A stretch of 64,000 nucleotides of DNA from Nocardia salmonicida NBRC 13393. Its GTDB lineage: Bacteria; Actinomycetota; Actinomycetes; Mycobacteriales; Mycobacteriaceae. The stretch is from NCBI RefSeq assembly GCF_001613085.1, contig NZ_BDBR01000042.1:1-64000 (forward strand), written 5' to 3'. A program made the translations under genes and the position numbers. This document shows positions 52,601 through 60,420 of this stretch, in pieces; position 1 is the stretch's first letter; every line of letters begins with the position of its first letter. The notes beneath the pieces are model-generated. The model worked only from the letters and a program-made list of their open reading frames with translations. It had not been told where the DNA came from and ran no database searches.

Positions 52601-52821
52601 TGATCGATGAAGTCGGCGGACAGCTCCGACCACATCGACCGCACCCGCCCGCGCCCGTCGACCAACTCGTCGTAATAGCCCGTGGTCGGCCTGCCGCACT
52701 CGTCGAAGCGCGAACCCGCCGAGCTTTCAACCCGATACCGCGCGAACTGCTCGGCAACCTGAGCGCGTACGCCCGATCCCTGCCGATTCCCGCCCCGTTG
52801 CGCTTCGTCGCGCTGAGCCAC
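49696..52821 (-). CDS. Fused circularly permuted ATP-grasp and alpha-E domain protein
   Basis: 1041 aa from GTG 52821, which has AGGAGG four nt upstream. Residues about 60-520 form the circularly permuted type 2 ATP-grasp ligase (GYYDELVD, FGNTGYVRAAHGI, VVVLSPGSHSETAFDQAYLA, NTLGSGLLESPAL, RWKWVGQEP). From about 547 the alpha-E domain begins (RVLNDLFWMGRYSERAES) but is interrupted at about 622-777 by an acidic Ser/Glu/Pro-rich insertion, then resumes to the end. The fusion itself is known (for example M. tuberculosis Rv2567); the insertion makes this one longer. Predicted amide-bond-forming ligase. Confidence 0.9.
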   Translation of the reverse strand: MAQRDEAQRGGNRQGSGVRAQVAEQFARYRVESSAGSRFDECGRPTTGYYDELVDGRGRVRSMWSELSADFIDQGIGGIDRIDHRVRRQIEDDGVTYTEVGLGGEDDTAIPQPWRLDPIPLLVSAEDWTRLETGLVQRSLVLDEVLTDVYGPRRLLSSGLLPPEVVFGNTGYVRAAHGITIPGTHQLFLHACDISRWSDGQFRVLADWAQAPSGAGYALADRRVVASAIPEAFEHAGPRPLSPFARAMRLMLEEAAPELADEEEPVVVVLSPGSHSETAFDQAYLAQMLGFPLVESSDLVVRDGALWMRSLGSLERVDVVLRRVDAEFSDPLDLRPDSRLGVVGLVEVLRRGAVTVVNTLGSGLLESPALSPFLPRIARSVLGEDLLLDATPTYWGGDDTERAHLVSHVGDLVLRSAVDGSTIFGPSLSAAERADLAARIEVERWKWVGQEPAEFSVAPAVDGPAGLAPAPVGMRLFSLARRGGYTAMSGGLGQQRMRLEPTRSVIKVAAKDVWVRAAPATVPAVGSEAPPEERSRRAVPVVEAISSPRVLNDLFWMGRYSERAESVVRLLAATHDVYRDYRYRPWLDGAEALPILMRALSITTGTVAPQSVLPDGIGQLTAVRSQDDAAAKVSNSAAEQDDSAGVEEPARDTPSSSDEEATGAVRHDAPSEPKAAQSAVQSQSAGQDQSTAGEPEPDSGVDEAEAPWERAGTSALARALRTTGVTPERGPEPVPEPEPEPVLARSRQAQGQFTHRPMDSSGQEGVAARRAVAGASAEGFQYLASVTGDRELAGSLSYAVDHYGSAARAVRDQLSGDTWMIVGAVDRALAEFRSASTDQETALSAVHSLTLAALLSLSGIGAESMVRDTGWYVMDIGKRIERGLAVTSLINAALGQRSSAEAQGVVAEAVLTATESAVSYRRRHRGAPRVAALAGLLLFDAGNPRSLIYQLDRLEADFQALPGGSGVSRPQRLLADAQRMLRRVDPADLENTDDDGVRTELVELLEGVHLRLRKLAESFETTKLAVPAGIQPLWGNTRMVG

Positions 52822-52862
52822 CGAGCCTCCTGTGTTGATTGCGGCTGGCGCCAAATGACCGA

Positions 52863-55800
52863 CTATGTACCCCACACGGTTCGTGCGCGGCGTAGGTCAA
52901 GGATGCCTGGTGCTCCGACATCGGTCGACTGTGCCGAGATCTTCGCACGGAGTTCGGCGGGATCCATCGGGTTCACCGTATGGCCGGCGGCCTCGAAACG
53001 GCGATTTCGGCGTGACTGGGCCGCGACCGCGTTGACCGGTGCGTCGTCGTAGGCCCGGCCGCCGGGGTGCACGACGTGGTAGGTGCAGCCGCCGCGGGAG
53101 ATACCCGTCGCGACGTCGACCAGGTCGAACACCAGGGGCGCGTCGACGGTGATCGAGGGGTGCAGGGAGTTCGGCGGCTGCCAGGCGCGGTAGCGCACGC
53201 CCGCTACCTGCACGTCGGATTTGTCGGTGGCCAGCAGTGGTACCGGCATGCCGTTGCAGGTCAGGACGTAGCGGCCGCGGTCGGCGCCGACCAACCGCAC
53301 CTGCAACCGTTCCACCGAGGAGTCGACGTAGCGAGCGGTGCCCTGGCCGGTGGTCTGTTCGCCGAGGGTGAGCCACGGTTCGATCGCGCCGCGCAGTTCC
53401 AGCTCCGCCTCACCGATCATGGCGGTGCCGATGCGGGGGAAGCGGAACTCGGTGAACGGGTCGAGCCAGGCGGTGTCGAAGTCGACGCCCGCCGCGCGCA
53501 GGTCGGCGGCCACCTCGGCGATGTCGTTCATCAGGAAGTGCGGCAGCAGATAGCGACCGTGCAGGTTGGACCCGTGGCGGATCAGCGGCGCGCGCAGCGG
53601 CTTGTCCCAGAACATCGCGACCAGGCCGCGCACCAGCAGCGACTGCACCATCGCCATCTGGAAATGCGGCGGCATCTCGAAGCCGCGCAGCTCCAGCAGT
53701 CCGAGTCGACCGCGGGCCGAGTCGGGGCTGTACAGCTTGTCGATGCAGAACTCGGCGCGGTGGGTGTTGCCGGTGAGATCGGTGAGCAGATGCCGCAGCG
53801 CGCGGTCGATATGCCAAGGGGCCGACTGGATTTCGTAGGGCGTCGGACCGGGGGCTTGCTCGGCGGTGAGCCGGGCGACCTCGGCGAAGGCGATCTCGAG
53901 TTCGTAGAGCGCGCCTTCACGACCCTCGTCCGCGCGGGGCGCCTGCGAGGTCGGGCCGACGAACCGACCCGCGAACAGGTACGACAGCGCGGGATGACGC
54001 TGCCAGTAGGTGAGCATGGAGACCAGCAGGTCGGGGCGGCGCAGCATCGGCGAACGCGCCGGGGTGACCCCACCGAGGGTGATGTGGTTGCCGCCGCCGG
54101 TACCGCCGTGCGTGCCGTCCACGTCGAAGGATTCCGTGCTCAGCCGGGCGAGCCTGGCCTGCTCGTACAGGGTGTTGAGCACCTCGGCCTGCTCGGCGAA
54201 CGAGCTGGTCGGCATGATGTTCACCTCGATCACGCCGGGGTCGGGCGTCACCGAGAACGTCTGCAGCCGAGCGTCACTCGGCGGCGCGTAGCCCTCGAGC
54301 ACCACCGGCTGCCCGATCGCCACCGCCGCCGCCTCGACCTTGGCGATCAGATCGAGGAAGTCGTCGAGCTCGGTGACCGGCGGCAGGAACACATGCAGCC
54401 GCCCCTGCCTGACCTCGGCGACAAGTGCGGTCGTCGGCGTGAAATCGGCGGACTCCACCGCGGCGGGCGGCTCGACCCGTTCCGCGCGCAGCGGTTGCTG
54501 GTAGAGCGGGTCGCTGTCGGGCAGGATCGGCGGTGCGTGCCAGGACACCGACCCGATCGGAAGACGCAGTCCGGCAGGCGAATCGCCATCGGCCAACACG
54601 ATCCGACCGCGACCGCCCTCGGCCCGTCCACGACGCAGCTGCCAGTCGGCACTGGCCCAGCCCGCCCCGTCGGCCCGCCGGTGAATCGGCAGCACATACG
54701 CCGACGGCTGATCGACCGACTCCTCCAAACTCTCGAGCAATACCCGCCGCACCTCGGGCGAGTCCTCGGTCGGGTCGATATCGGCGGGCGGCGGATCGCC
54801 GTACGGCGCGCTCACTGTCGCCGCCAAGCGCGCCAACGGATCCTCGAACGCGGGCCGCACCTGCGCATCGGGCAAGCCGAGGGTGCCCGCGATCTCGGCG
54901 ATCAAGGCCTTGGCCGCACCGATCTCGGCGGCGGGCACCCGGTCGTGGATCACCCCGGCGGCCGAGTTGCTCGGCTGGGAGCGGGTCAGCTGGATGTGCG
55001 GGTGGGCCGTCTGCGGCGCACTCCCGGATCTCCTGTCCTTCTTGCCGCGAACTTTCTTTATCCCCAGGATCCTTCGCAGTTCGTCCGCGGCCTTCTCGGC
55101 GGCCTCGGCCGACGCCTTCGCTTCCCGCTTCGACACCTCGGCCTTCGTCACCGGGCGATCACTGCCACCGGCGTCGGCGCAGGCCTGCTGGCTCTCCGCG
55201 GTGCGGCGATGCTCGGCGGCGACCAACTCGACGGGCTCGTCGATCAGCACCGGTCCGTCGCCGGACTCCACCTCTTCGAGACCCTCGACCTCGACGGCAG
55301 GTTCTGCGTCCTGCGCGAGATCGCCCGCATCGGCATCGTCGACCAGATCGGCACCGCTCATCTCGCCGTCGCGTCGGAAGTCGTCATCGTCGGCGAGGCC
55401 GAGCGCGACGACCGCGGCAGCGACTTCGTCACCACCGACCCGACGACGCGGGTCGAGGACCGGGACCATGTCGACAGGGACGACCGTGGGCGGGCGCTCA
55501 TCGAGCACCGATACCGCGTCGACCGACGCGGGCACGTCATCGGCCGCGATCGGGCCGGACTCGTCCGCCAGGCCGAGCGCGACCACGGCGGTCGCGACCT
55601 CGGCACCGGCCGGTGCGTATCCATTCGAGGGGGTGGCCCCCGCCGTTTCGGTGGCACCCCGCGGGGCCGGTGTCTGCCGCGAAACCGGCGTCCACGGATC
55701 GGTGAGCAGGTCCTGCCGCTGCCAGATCGGCACGCCATCGGCCCGCCAGGCGATCGCGATCTCCCAGCGGGGCAACGGTTCTCCGGGATACCACTTGCCC

Positions 55801-56963
55801 TGCCGGTACTGCACGATGCCGGTCGGCGCGTAGATCGAGCGGAGGCGGTCGGCGAGGTCGACGGCGCGCTCACGTTTGTGCCTACCGTCGGCGTCGGTGG
55901 TCCACTGAGCGCTGACCTGGTCATCGATGGAGACGAAGGTCGGCTCACCGCCCATCGTGAGGCCCACGTCGGCCCCCGCCATCCGGGCGTCGATCGCGGC
56001 GCCGGAGGCGACGATGCGTTCCCACTGAGAATCGGTGTAGGGCAGCGTGACTCGCGGGTCCTCGTGGATCCGGCGAACCACATTGCTGAAGTCGAGGGTG
56101 GCCTCGGTGATCCCGGTCGCGCCGGTGATCGGGGCGGCGGCCCCGGGATGCGGGGTGGCGGCGAGCGGAATGTGGCCTTCACCCGCGAACAGGCCGGAGG
56201 TGGGATCCATCCCGACCCAGCCAGCGCCGGGCAGATACACCTCGGTCCAGGCGTGCAGGTCGGTGAAGTCCGCGGTCGGGCCGGACGGACCGTCCAGCGA
56301 CGGCACGTCGGAGGTGAGCTGGACCAGGTAGCCGGACACGAAACGGGCGGCCAATCCCAGCTCACGCAGCACACCGACCAGCAACCAGGCCGAGTCACGG
56401 CAGGATCCGAGCGCGGTGCGCAGCGTGTGGTCGGGCGTCTGCACACCCGCCTCCATGCGCACCGTGTAGTCGACGGCGTTGCGCAGCGCGTAGTTGAGTT
56501 CGACGAGGTAGTCGATGGCACGAGTCGGGCCCTGCGGGCGGTGCGCCTGCGCCCAGTCGCGCAGCAACTTCCCCGGCCCGCTGCCCGGCTCCGCCTCGTC
56601 GACGCGCCGCAGATAGGGCCCGAGATCCTCGGCGAGTGCGGTGTCGTACTCGAACGGGAAGAACTCGGCGTAGTCCTCGATGAAGAAGTCGAACGGGTTG
56701 ACCACCTCGAGGTCGGCGATCAATCCGACGGTGATCGACAACTCCTTCGTCGGATTCGGAAACACCAGGCGCGCAACGAAATTGCCGAACGCGTCCTGCT
56801 GCCAGTTGACGAAGTGCTCGGCCGGTGACACCTCGAGCGAATACGCCTCGATCGGTGTGCGCGAATGCGGTGCGGGGCGCAACCGCACTTCATGCGGATG
56901 CACCTCGACGAGACGATCGAAGGAATATGCCGTGCGGTGCTCGAGTGACACCTTGATGCCCAT
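52863..56963 (-). CDS. Transglutaminase-fold plus DUF2126 protein with long acidic insertion
   Basis: 1366 aa, first gene of the operon. Residues 1-270: N-terminal beta domain and transglutaminase core with C188 (GSCRDSAW), H237 (DLHAWTE) and D253 (GMDPTSG). DUF2126 starts at about 300 (MGGEPTFVSIDD, KWYPGEPLPRWEI) but is split by a 240-residue low-complexity acidic/Ala-rich segment (about 432-680), which contains a repeated EVAxAVVALGLAD motif at 455 and 513 and a Lys-rich stretch. It continues to 1366 (GGTGGGNHITLGG, EFCIDKLYSPDSARGRLGLLELR). DUF2126 has been predicted to be a glutamine-synthetase-like COOH-NH2 ligase. Confidence 0.9.
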   Translation of the reverse strand: MGIKVSLEHRTAYSFDRLVEVHPHEVRLRPAPHSRTPIEAYSLEVSPAEHFVNWQQDAFGNFVARLVFPNPTKELSITVGLIADLEVVNPFDFFIEDYAEFFPFEYDTALAEDLGPYLRRVDEAEPGSGPGKLLRDWAQAHRPQGPTRAIDYLVELNYALRNAVDYTVRMEAGVQTPDHTLRTALGSCRDSAWLLVGVLRELGLAARFVSGYLVQLTSDVPSLDGPSGPTADFTDLHAWTEVYLPGAGWVGMDPTSGLFAGEGHIPLAATPHPGAAAPITGATGITEATLDFSNVVRRIHEDPRVTLPYTDSQWERIVASGAAIDARMAGADVGLTMGGEPTFVSIDDQVSAQWTTDADGRHKRERAVDLADRLRSIYAPTGIVQYRQGKWYPGEPLPRWEIAIAWRADGVPIWQRQDLLTDPWTPVSRQTPAPRGATETAGATPSNGYAPAGAEVATAVVALGLADESGPIAADDVPASVDAVSVLDERPPTVVPVDMVPVLDPRRRVGGDEVAAAVVALGLADDDDFRRDGEMSGADLVDDADAGDLAQDAEPAVEVEGLEEVESGDGPVLIDEPVELVAAEHRRTAESQQACADAGGSDRPVTKAEVSKREAKASAEAAEKAADELRRILGIKKVRGKKDRRSGSAPQTAHPHIQLTRSQPSNSAAGVIHDRVPAAEIGAAKALIAEIAGTLGLPDAQVRPAFEDPLARLAATVSAPYGDPPPADIDPTEDSPEVRRVLLESLEESVDQPSAYVLPIHRRADGAGWASADWQLRRGRAEGGRGRIVLADGDSPAGLRLPIGSVSWHAPPILPDSDPLYQQPLRAERVEPPAAVESADFTPTTALVAEVRQGRLHVFLPPVTELDDFLDLIAKVEAAAVAIGQPVVLEGYAPPSDARLQTFSVTPDPGVIEVNIMPTSSFAEQAEVLNTLYEQARLARLSTESFDVDGTHGGTGGGNHITLGGVTPARSPMLRRPDLLVSMLTYWQRHPALSYLFAGRFVGPTSQAPRADEGREGALYELEIAFAEVARLTAEQAPGPTPYEIQSAPWHIDRALRHLLTDLTGNTHRAEFCIDKLYSPDSARGRLGLLELRGFEMPPHFQMAMVQSLLVRGLVAMFWDKPLRAPLIRHGSNLHGRYLLPHFLMNDIAEVAADLRAAGVDFDTAWLDPFTEFRFPRIGTAMIGEAELELRGAIEPWLTLGEQTTGQGTARYVDSSVERLQVRLVGADRGRYVLTCNGMPVPLLATDKSDVQVAGVRYRAWQPPNSLHPSITVDAPLVFDLVDVATGISRGGCTYHVVHPGGRAYDDAPVNAVAAQSRRNRRFEAAGHTVNPMDPAELRAKISAQSTDVGAPGILDLRRARTVWGT

Positions 56964-57094
56964 TCACCAAGTTGACCACATACCCCCGGCACCGCGCGGG
57001 CCGACGAAACCGGAGTTTCCCGACCGGCCCCCCTTTCGAAACACCGCGGTAATAGCCGACCGAGACCCGCGGTGCCAGCCGCTAGAGTGACAGC

Positions 57095-57736
57095 GTGAGC
57101 TACGACCACATCCTGCTGCCGTCCGGCGTCGCCAGCTCTGTCGACGAAATCGACGCCTACCTGGCCGCCCAGGAAGGCTTGACCGAGTCCGAACCGATCG
57201 CCGAGATCGCGGCCGAGTTGAACGCGCGCAACGCCGAACTGCCGGTGGACGACTCGTTCCTCAGCGTCGAATCCGTCGGCGGCCCCAGCGGCGACACGCT
57301 CTACATCCCCTCGCCGTACGACGCCATCGGCTTCGTCCGCAACCTGCTCTTCGACCTCGCCACCCCGCGCGGCTACGCCGTCTACGATCCGCAGCTGACC
57401 TGGATCATCGACCCGGCCGACCACATCGCGATCAATGTCACGCACGGCGGCGCGGGCGAATTCCCCTATATCACCGAGGAATTGGCGCATCAGTGGGTCG
57501 CCGGGCTCGCCGCCCCCAACCCGTACCTCATCGTCGAGCAGGGCGAACAGCGCTACATCCAGACCTACCGCGACGCGAGCGGCCCCTACACCCTCGAATA
57601 CCGCGACGGCGCCCCCGACCGACATTTCGGCACGACCCTCGACGACCCGGCGGAGGTCGCCCGCATCATCTGGGAGTGGGCCAACGGTAAGCCCGCCACC
57701 AGCGAGGGCGTCACCTGGACCCGCGTCGAGCTCTGA
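57095..57736 (+). CDS. Conserved-looking hypothetical protein
   Basis: 213 aa, not recognised. Composition is acidic, without signal peptide or membrane segments. Notable segments are YDAIGFVRNLLFDLATPRG, FPYITEELAHQWVAGL and DDPAEVARIIWEWANG. Good codon bias (third-position GC) and GTG start support a real gene. It is divergent from the DUF2126 gene (131 nt), so a shared promoter region is possible, and convergent with recR. Confidence 0.75.
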   Translation: MSYDHILLPSGVASSVDEIDAYLAAQEGLTESEPIAEIAAELNARNAELPVDDSFLSVESVGGPSGDTLYIPSPYDAIGFVRNLLFDLATPRGYAVYDPQLTWIIDPADHIAINVTHGGAGEFPYITEELAHQWVAGLAAPNPYLIVEQGEQRYIQTYRDASGPYTLEYRDGAPDRHFGTTLDDPAEVARIIWEWANGKPATSEGVTWTRVEL

Positions 57737-57748
57737 TCCTCGTCGGTC

Positions 57749-58357
57749 CTACAACGTCCGCCTGCCGGAAAGCGCCCGGCCGAGGGTCAATTCGTCGGCG
57801 AATTCCAAATCGCCGCCCATCGGCAGCCCGGAGGCCAACCGGGTGACGGTGAGTCCGGGGAAATCGCGCAGCATCCGCACGAGATAGGTGGCCGTCGCCT
57901 CGCCCTCGGTATTCGGGTCGGTCGCGATGATCACCTCGCTCACATCGATGCCGTCTTCCTGATTGCCGATGCGGGTCAGCAACTCCCTGATCCGCAACTG
58001 ATCGGGCCCCACGCCGCTGAGCGGATCGAGCGCACCGCCGAGCACGTGGTAGCGACCACGGAACTCGCGGGTGCGCTCGATGGCCTGCACATCCTTGGGT
58101 TCCTCGACCACACAGATCATGGTGCGGTCGCGGCGTGGGTCGGCACAGATCCGGCACAGCTCACCATCGGCGACGGTGCCGCACGAGACGCAGAACTGGA
58201 CGCCGTCGCGCACCTTCTGCAGGGCGGCCTGCAGACGGTCGATATCCGGCGGCTCCACTTGCAGTAGATGAAAAGCGATGCGCTGTGCGCTCTTCGGACC
58301 GACGCCGGGCAGTTTGCCCAGCTCGTCGATCAGATCCTGAACCGGCCCCTCATACAT
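57749..58357 (-). CDS. recR: Recombination protein RecR
   Basis: 202 aa; RecFOR pathway clamp for gap repair. Helix-hairpin-helix LGKLPGVGPKSAQRIAFHLL (13-33), Cys4 zinc finger (FCVSCGTVADGELCRICAD), Toprim domain (ICVVEEPKDVQAIE..) and C-terminal TRLASGLPMGGDLEFADELTLGRAL. Start codon shares one base with the ybaB stop (TGATG). Confidence 0.97.
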   Translation of the reverse strand: MYEGPVQDLIDELGKLPGVGPKSAQRIAFHLLQVEPPDIDRLQAALQKVRDGVQFCVSCGTVADGELCRICADPRRDRTMICVVEEPKDVQAIERTREFRGRYHVLGGALDPLSGVGPDQLRIRELLTRIGNQEDGIDVSEVIIATDPNTEGEATATYLVRMLRDFPGLTVTRLASGLPMGGDLEFADELTLGRALSGRRTL

Positions 58358-58701
58358 CAGAAGTCGGGCAGACCGGGCATCGAACCGCCGCCGAGGCCCT
58401 GTGACAGCGGGCCGAGGCGCTCGGCCGCGAGCTGCTGCGCATTGGCCATCGCGTCGTTGATCGCGCCGATCACCAGGTCCTGCAGTCCGTCGACATCGTC
58501 CGGATCGACCACCTTCGGGTCGATCGTCAGTGCGATCACCTCGCCGCTGACCTTGATCGTGGCCTGCACCAGACCGCCACCGGCCTGACCGGCCACCTCG
58601 GTCTCGGCGAGCTCGGCCTGCGCCTGCATCACTGCCTGCTGCATCTGCTGAGCCTGGGCGAGCAGTGCCTGCATATCGAACTGACCATCACCGGGTTGCA
58701 C
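58357..58701 (-). CDS. YbaB/EbfC-family nucleoid-associated protein
   Basis: 114 aa DNA-binding dimer usually encoded next to recR. MQALLAQAQQMQQAVMQAQAEL helix, then GGLVQATIKVSGEVIALTIDPKVVDPDD core. GTG 58701 is chosen because AGGAG lies four nt upstream; the apparent longer frame is not conserved. Translationally coupled to recR. Confidence 0.95.
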   Translation of the reverse strand: MQPGDGQFDMQALLAQAQQMQQAVMQAQAELAETEVAGQAGGGLVQATIKVSGEVIALTIDPKVVDPDDVDGLQDLVIGAINDAMANAQQLAAERLGPLSQGLGGGSMPGLPDF

Positions 58702-58735
58702 AACGCTCCTGTATTTTCGGCGGCTGGCGCCGCGG

Positions 58736-58826
58736 GGTTTTCGGCCCTGGGGGCCTCGCACCCGAGGGACGATACTGCGCCTTCGGCGTTCCGTCTCGCC
58801 CCTCGGGTGCGAGGCGGCCGAAAACC
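58736..58826. repeat. Large structured inverted repeat upstream of ybaB
   Basis: Right arm 58800-58826 pairs fully with two blocks on the left, GGTTTTCGGCC (58736-58746) and GCCTCGCACCCGAGGG (58753-58768), with a 6-nt bulge between them: 27 bp in all. The 31-nt loop holds a CGCC-TTCG-GCG mini-hairpin. It lies directly in front of the ybaB-recR operon, in its probable promoter or leader region. Confidence 0.75.
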
Positions 58827-58972
58827 GTGGGGTACGTCGGGTGCGGGGCATGGCCGCGTGCGGTTGCCAGTTTAGTCGTGGGAAACGGTCACTGAAACGA
58901 TGGCTCCGCCGGGGAATCGCGCATACGATCATGCAAGCTCGGGCAATGATTCAGCAATCTCTAGGAGATCAG

Positions 58973-59548
58973 ATGAATGCATCCTGTGCGCGCCTGGCAT
59001 CGATATCAGCCGTGTTCGCATCTGTCGCTAGCCTGCTTCTTCTTGCACCCACGGCCGCATCGGCCGATTCCGGAACCGACATCAAGAACTACGGCAACGG
59101 CTGCGTTCTCGACCCTGGCAATCGGGCGGCGACCGTTGATTCGCTGCGCTTTCGCTGCAGTGTCACCCAGCAGGACCAGATCTACCGGGACGCACAGGCG
59201 GGCGCGGTGGCCAACGGCGTCACCAACGGCTGGGTGACCCGCCCGCCGCAACTCGGAGCGGCCGCACCGGCGCTGTGGATCGGCAAAGTGTTCCGCACCG
59301 GGCCCGACGGCGGCACACTGACCAACCGGGTCACCGGCGCCGGGATCGAGGCGTTCCCGGCCGATGTCTATCGAGCACCGTCGATCCTCGACGGCGCCCC
59401 CACCTGGGCGCTGAACTACGCGCCCTCACCCACCCCGCAGGTCTACGACGAGATCCGTGAGGTCACCCCGGGCGTCTGGTTCGGCTATTCGTGGTGGCGT
59501 GAGGGTGAGTGGCCGTTGCTCGCCGCTTTCGTCCTGACGCCCGCCTGA
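58973..59548 (+). CDS. Secreted protein of unknown function
   Basis: 191 aa with a Sec signal peptide (about 1-31, cleaved near AASA-DSG) and two cysteines (GNGCVLD, RFRCSVT) that may form a disulfide. The mature part ends VWFGYSWWREGEWPLLAAF and is not recognised. AGGAG upstream of ATG 58973. Stands alone between ybaB and the MerR gene. Confidence 0.75.
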   Translation: MNASCARLASISAVFASVASLLLLAPTAASADSGTDIKNYGNGCVLDPGNRAATVDSLRFRCSVTQQDQIYRDAQAGAVANGVTNGWVTRPPQLGAAAPALWIGKVFRTGPDGGTLTNRVTGAGIEAFPADVYRAPSILDGAPTWALNYAPSPTPQVYDEIREVTPGVWFGYSWWREGEWPLLAAFVLTPA

Positions 59549-59554
59549 TCGTTG

Positions 59555-59585
59555 TTGACCCTCCACCCGCTGGAGGGTGTTGTCT
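59555..59585 (+). promoter_or_regulatory. MerR-type promoter with operator in a 19-nt spacer
   Basis: -35 TTGACC (59555-59560), 19-nt spacer, -10-like TTGTCT (59580-59585). The palindrome ACCCTCCA-CCCGC-TGGAGGGT (59558-59578) fills the spacer, the hallmark of MerR-activated promoters. A start 7 nt after the -10 falls at the ATG 59593, implying a leaderless mRNA. Confidence 0.7.
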
Positions 59586-59592
59586 GGACGTC

Positions 59593-60420
59593 ATGACAGC
59601 AACCGTGGCGATCGGAGAGTTCGCCCGCCTCACCCACCTGAGCGTCAAGACGCTGCGGTATTACCACGAGATCGAGCTACTCGAGCCGGTCGAGGTAGAC
59701 GCGGGTACCGGCTATCGCCGATATTCCACCGACCAGGTGGAGCAGGCCCATCTGATCCGCCGCCTGCGCGACCTGGACATGCCGCTCCCGGAGATCCGCA
59801 CCGTGCTCGCCACCGCGGATCTCGGCGAGCGGGACACCGCGCTGCGGGCGCACCTGATCAGGATGGAGGCCGCGCTCGAACGCACCCGCGAGGTGGTGGT
59901 CTCGCTGCGTGCCCTGCTCACCGCACCCTCATCACCGATCGAGGTCGACTACCGGATCGAGCCCGCGTTCACGGCGCTCACGGTCACCGACCGGATCGAG
60001 CGCATCGCCATCGCCGACTGGTGCGGCACCGCGTTCGAGCAGTTGTACACGACCCTGCTCGCCTCGGGCGTCGACCCGGGAGGGGTTGCGGGAGCGACAT
60101 ATTCGAACGAATTCTTCACCGACGACAACGGTGCGGTCACCGCGTTCGTGCCGTTACCGCCCGGCGCGGAGTTGGTCCCCACCGGCGCCTTCGCAGTAGT
60201 CGAATTCCCGGCCCGCCACTTCGCCGTGGCCGTCCACGACGGCCCGTTCGAAGACTTCGACCGCACCTATGGCGCGCTCGGCAGCCACGTCGCCGAGCAC
60301 GGCGCCGCGCTGCCGGACGAACCGGTCCGCGAGCGCTACCTCGTCGGACCGGACACCACCGATAACCAGGCCGACTACCGCACCGAGGTGTGCTGGCCGA
60401 TCACCGAAGGAGAAATCTGA
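59593..60420 (+). CDS. MerR-family regulator with GyrI-like effector domain
   Basis: 275 aa. N-terminal MerR HTH (IGEFARLTHLSVKTLRYYHEIELLEP), coiled-coil dimer helix (about 80-115) and a C-terminal GyrI-like small-molecule-binding domain (about 120-275), as in BmrR-type multidrug sensors. It sits on its own MerR-type promoter and overlaps the VOC gene by one base, so both are probably induced together. Effector unknown. Confidence 0.9.
   Translation: MTATVAIGEFARLTHLSVKTLRYYHEIELLEPVEVDAGTGYRRYSTDQVEQAHLIRRLRDLDMPLPEIRTVLATADLGERDTALRAHLIRMEAALERTREVVVSLRALLTAPSSPIEVDYRIEPAFTALTVTDRIERIAIADWCGTAFEQLYTTLLASGVDPGGVAGATYSNEFFTDDNGAVTAFVPLPPGAELVPTGAFAVVEFPARHFAVAVHDGPFEDFDRTYGALGSHVAEHGAALPDEPVRERYLVGPDTTDNQADYRTEVCWPITEGEI

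Noticed and set aside
53067..56828. A 1253-codon open frame on the plus strand opposite the DUF2126 gene
   Set aside because: Arg/His/Gly/Asp-rich translation without domain features; it exists because high third-position GC in the real minus-strand gene removes stops in the opposite frame.
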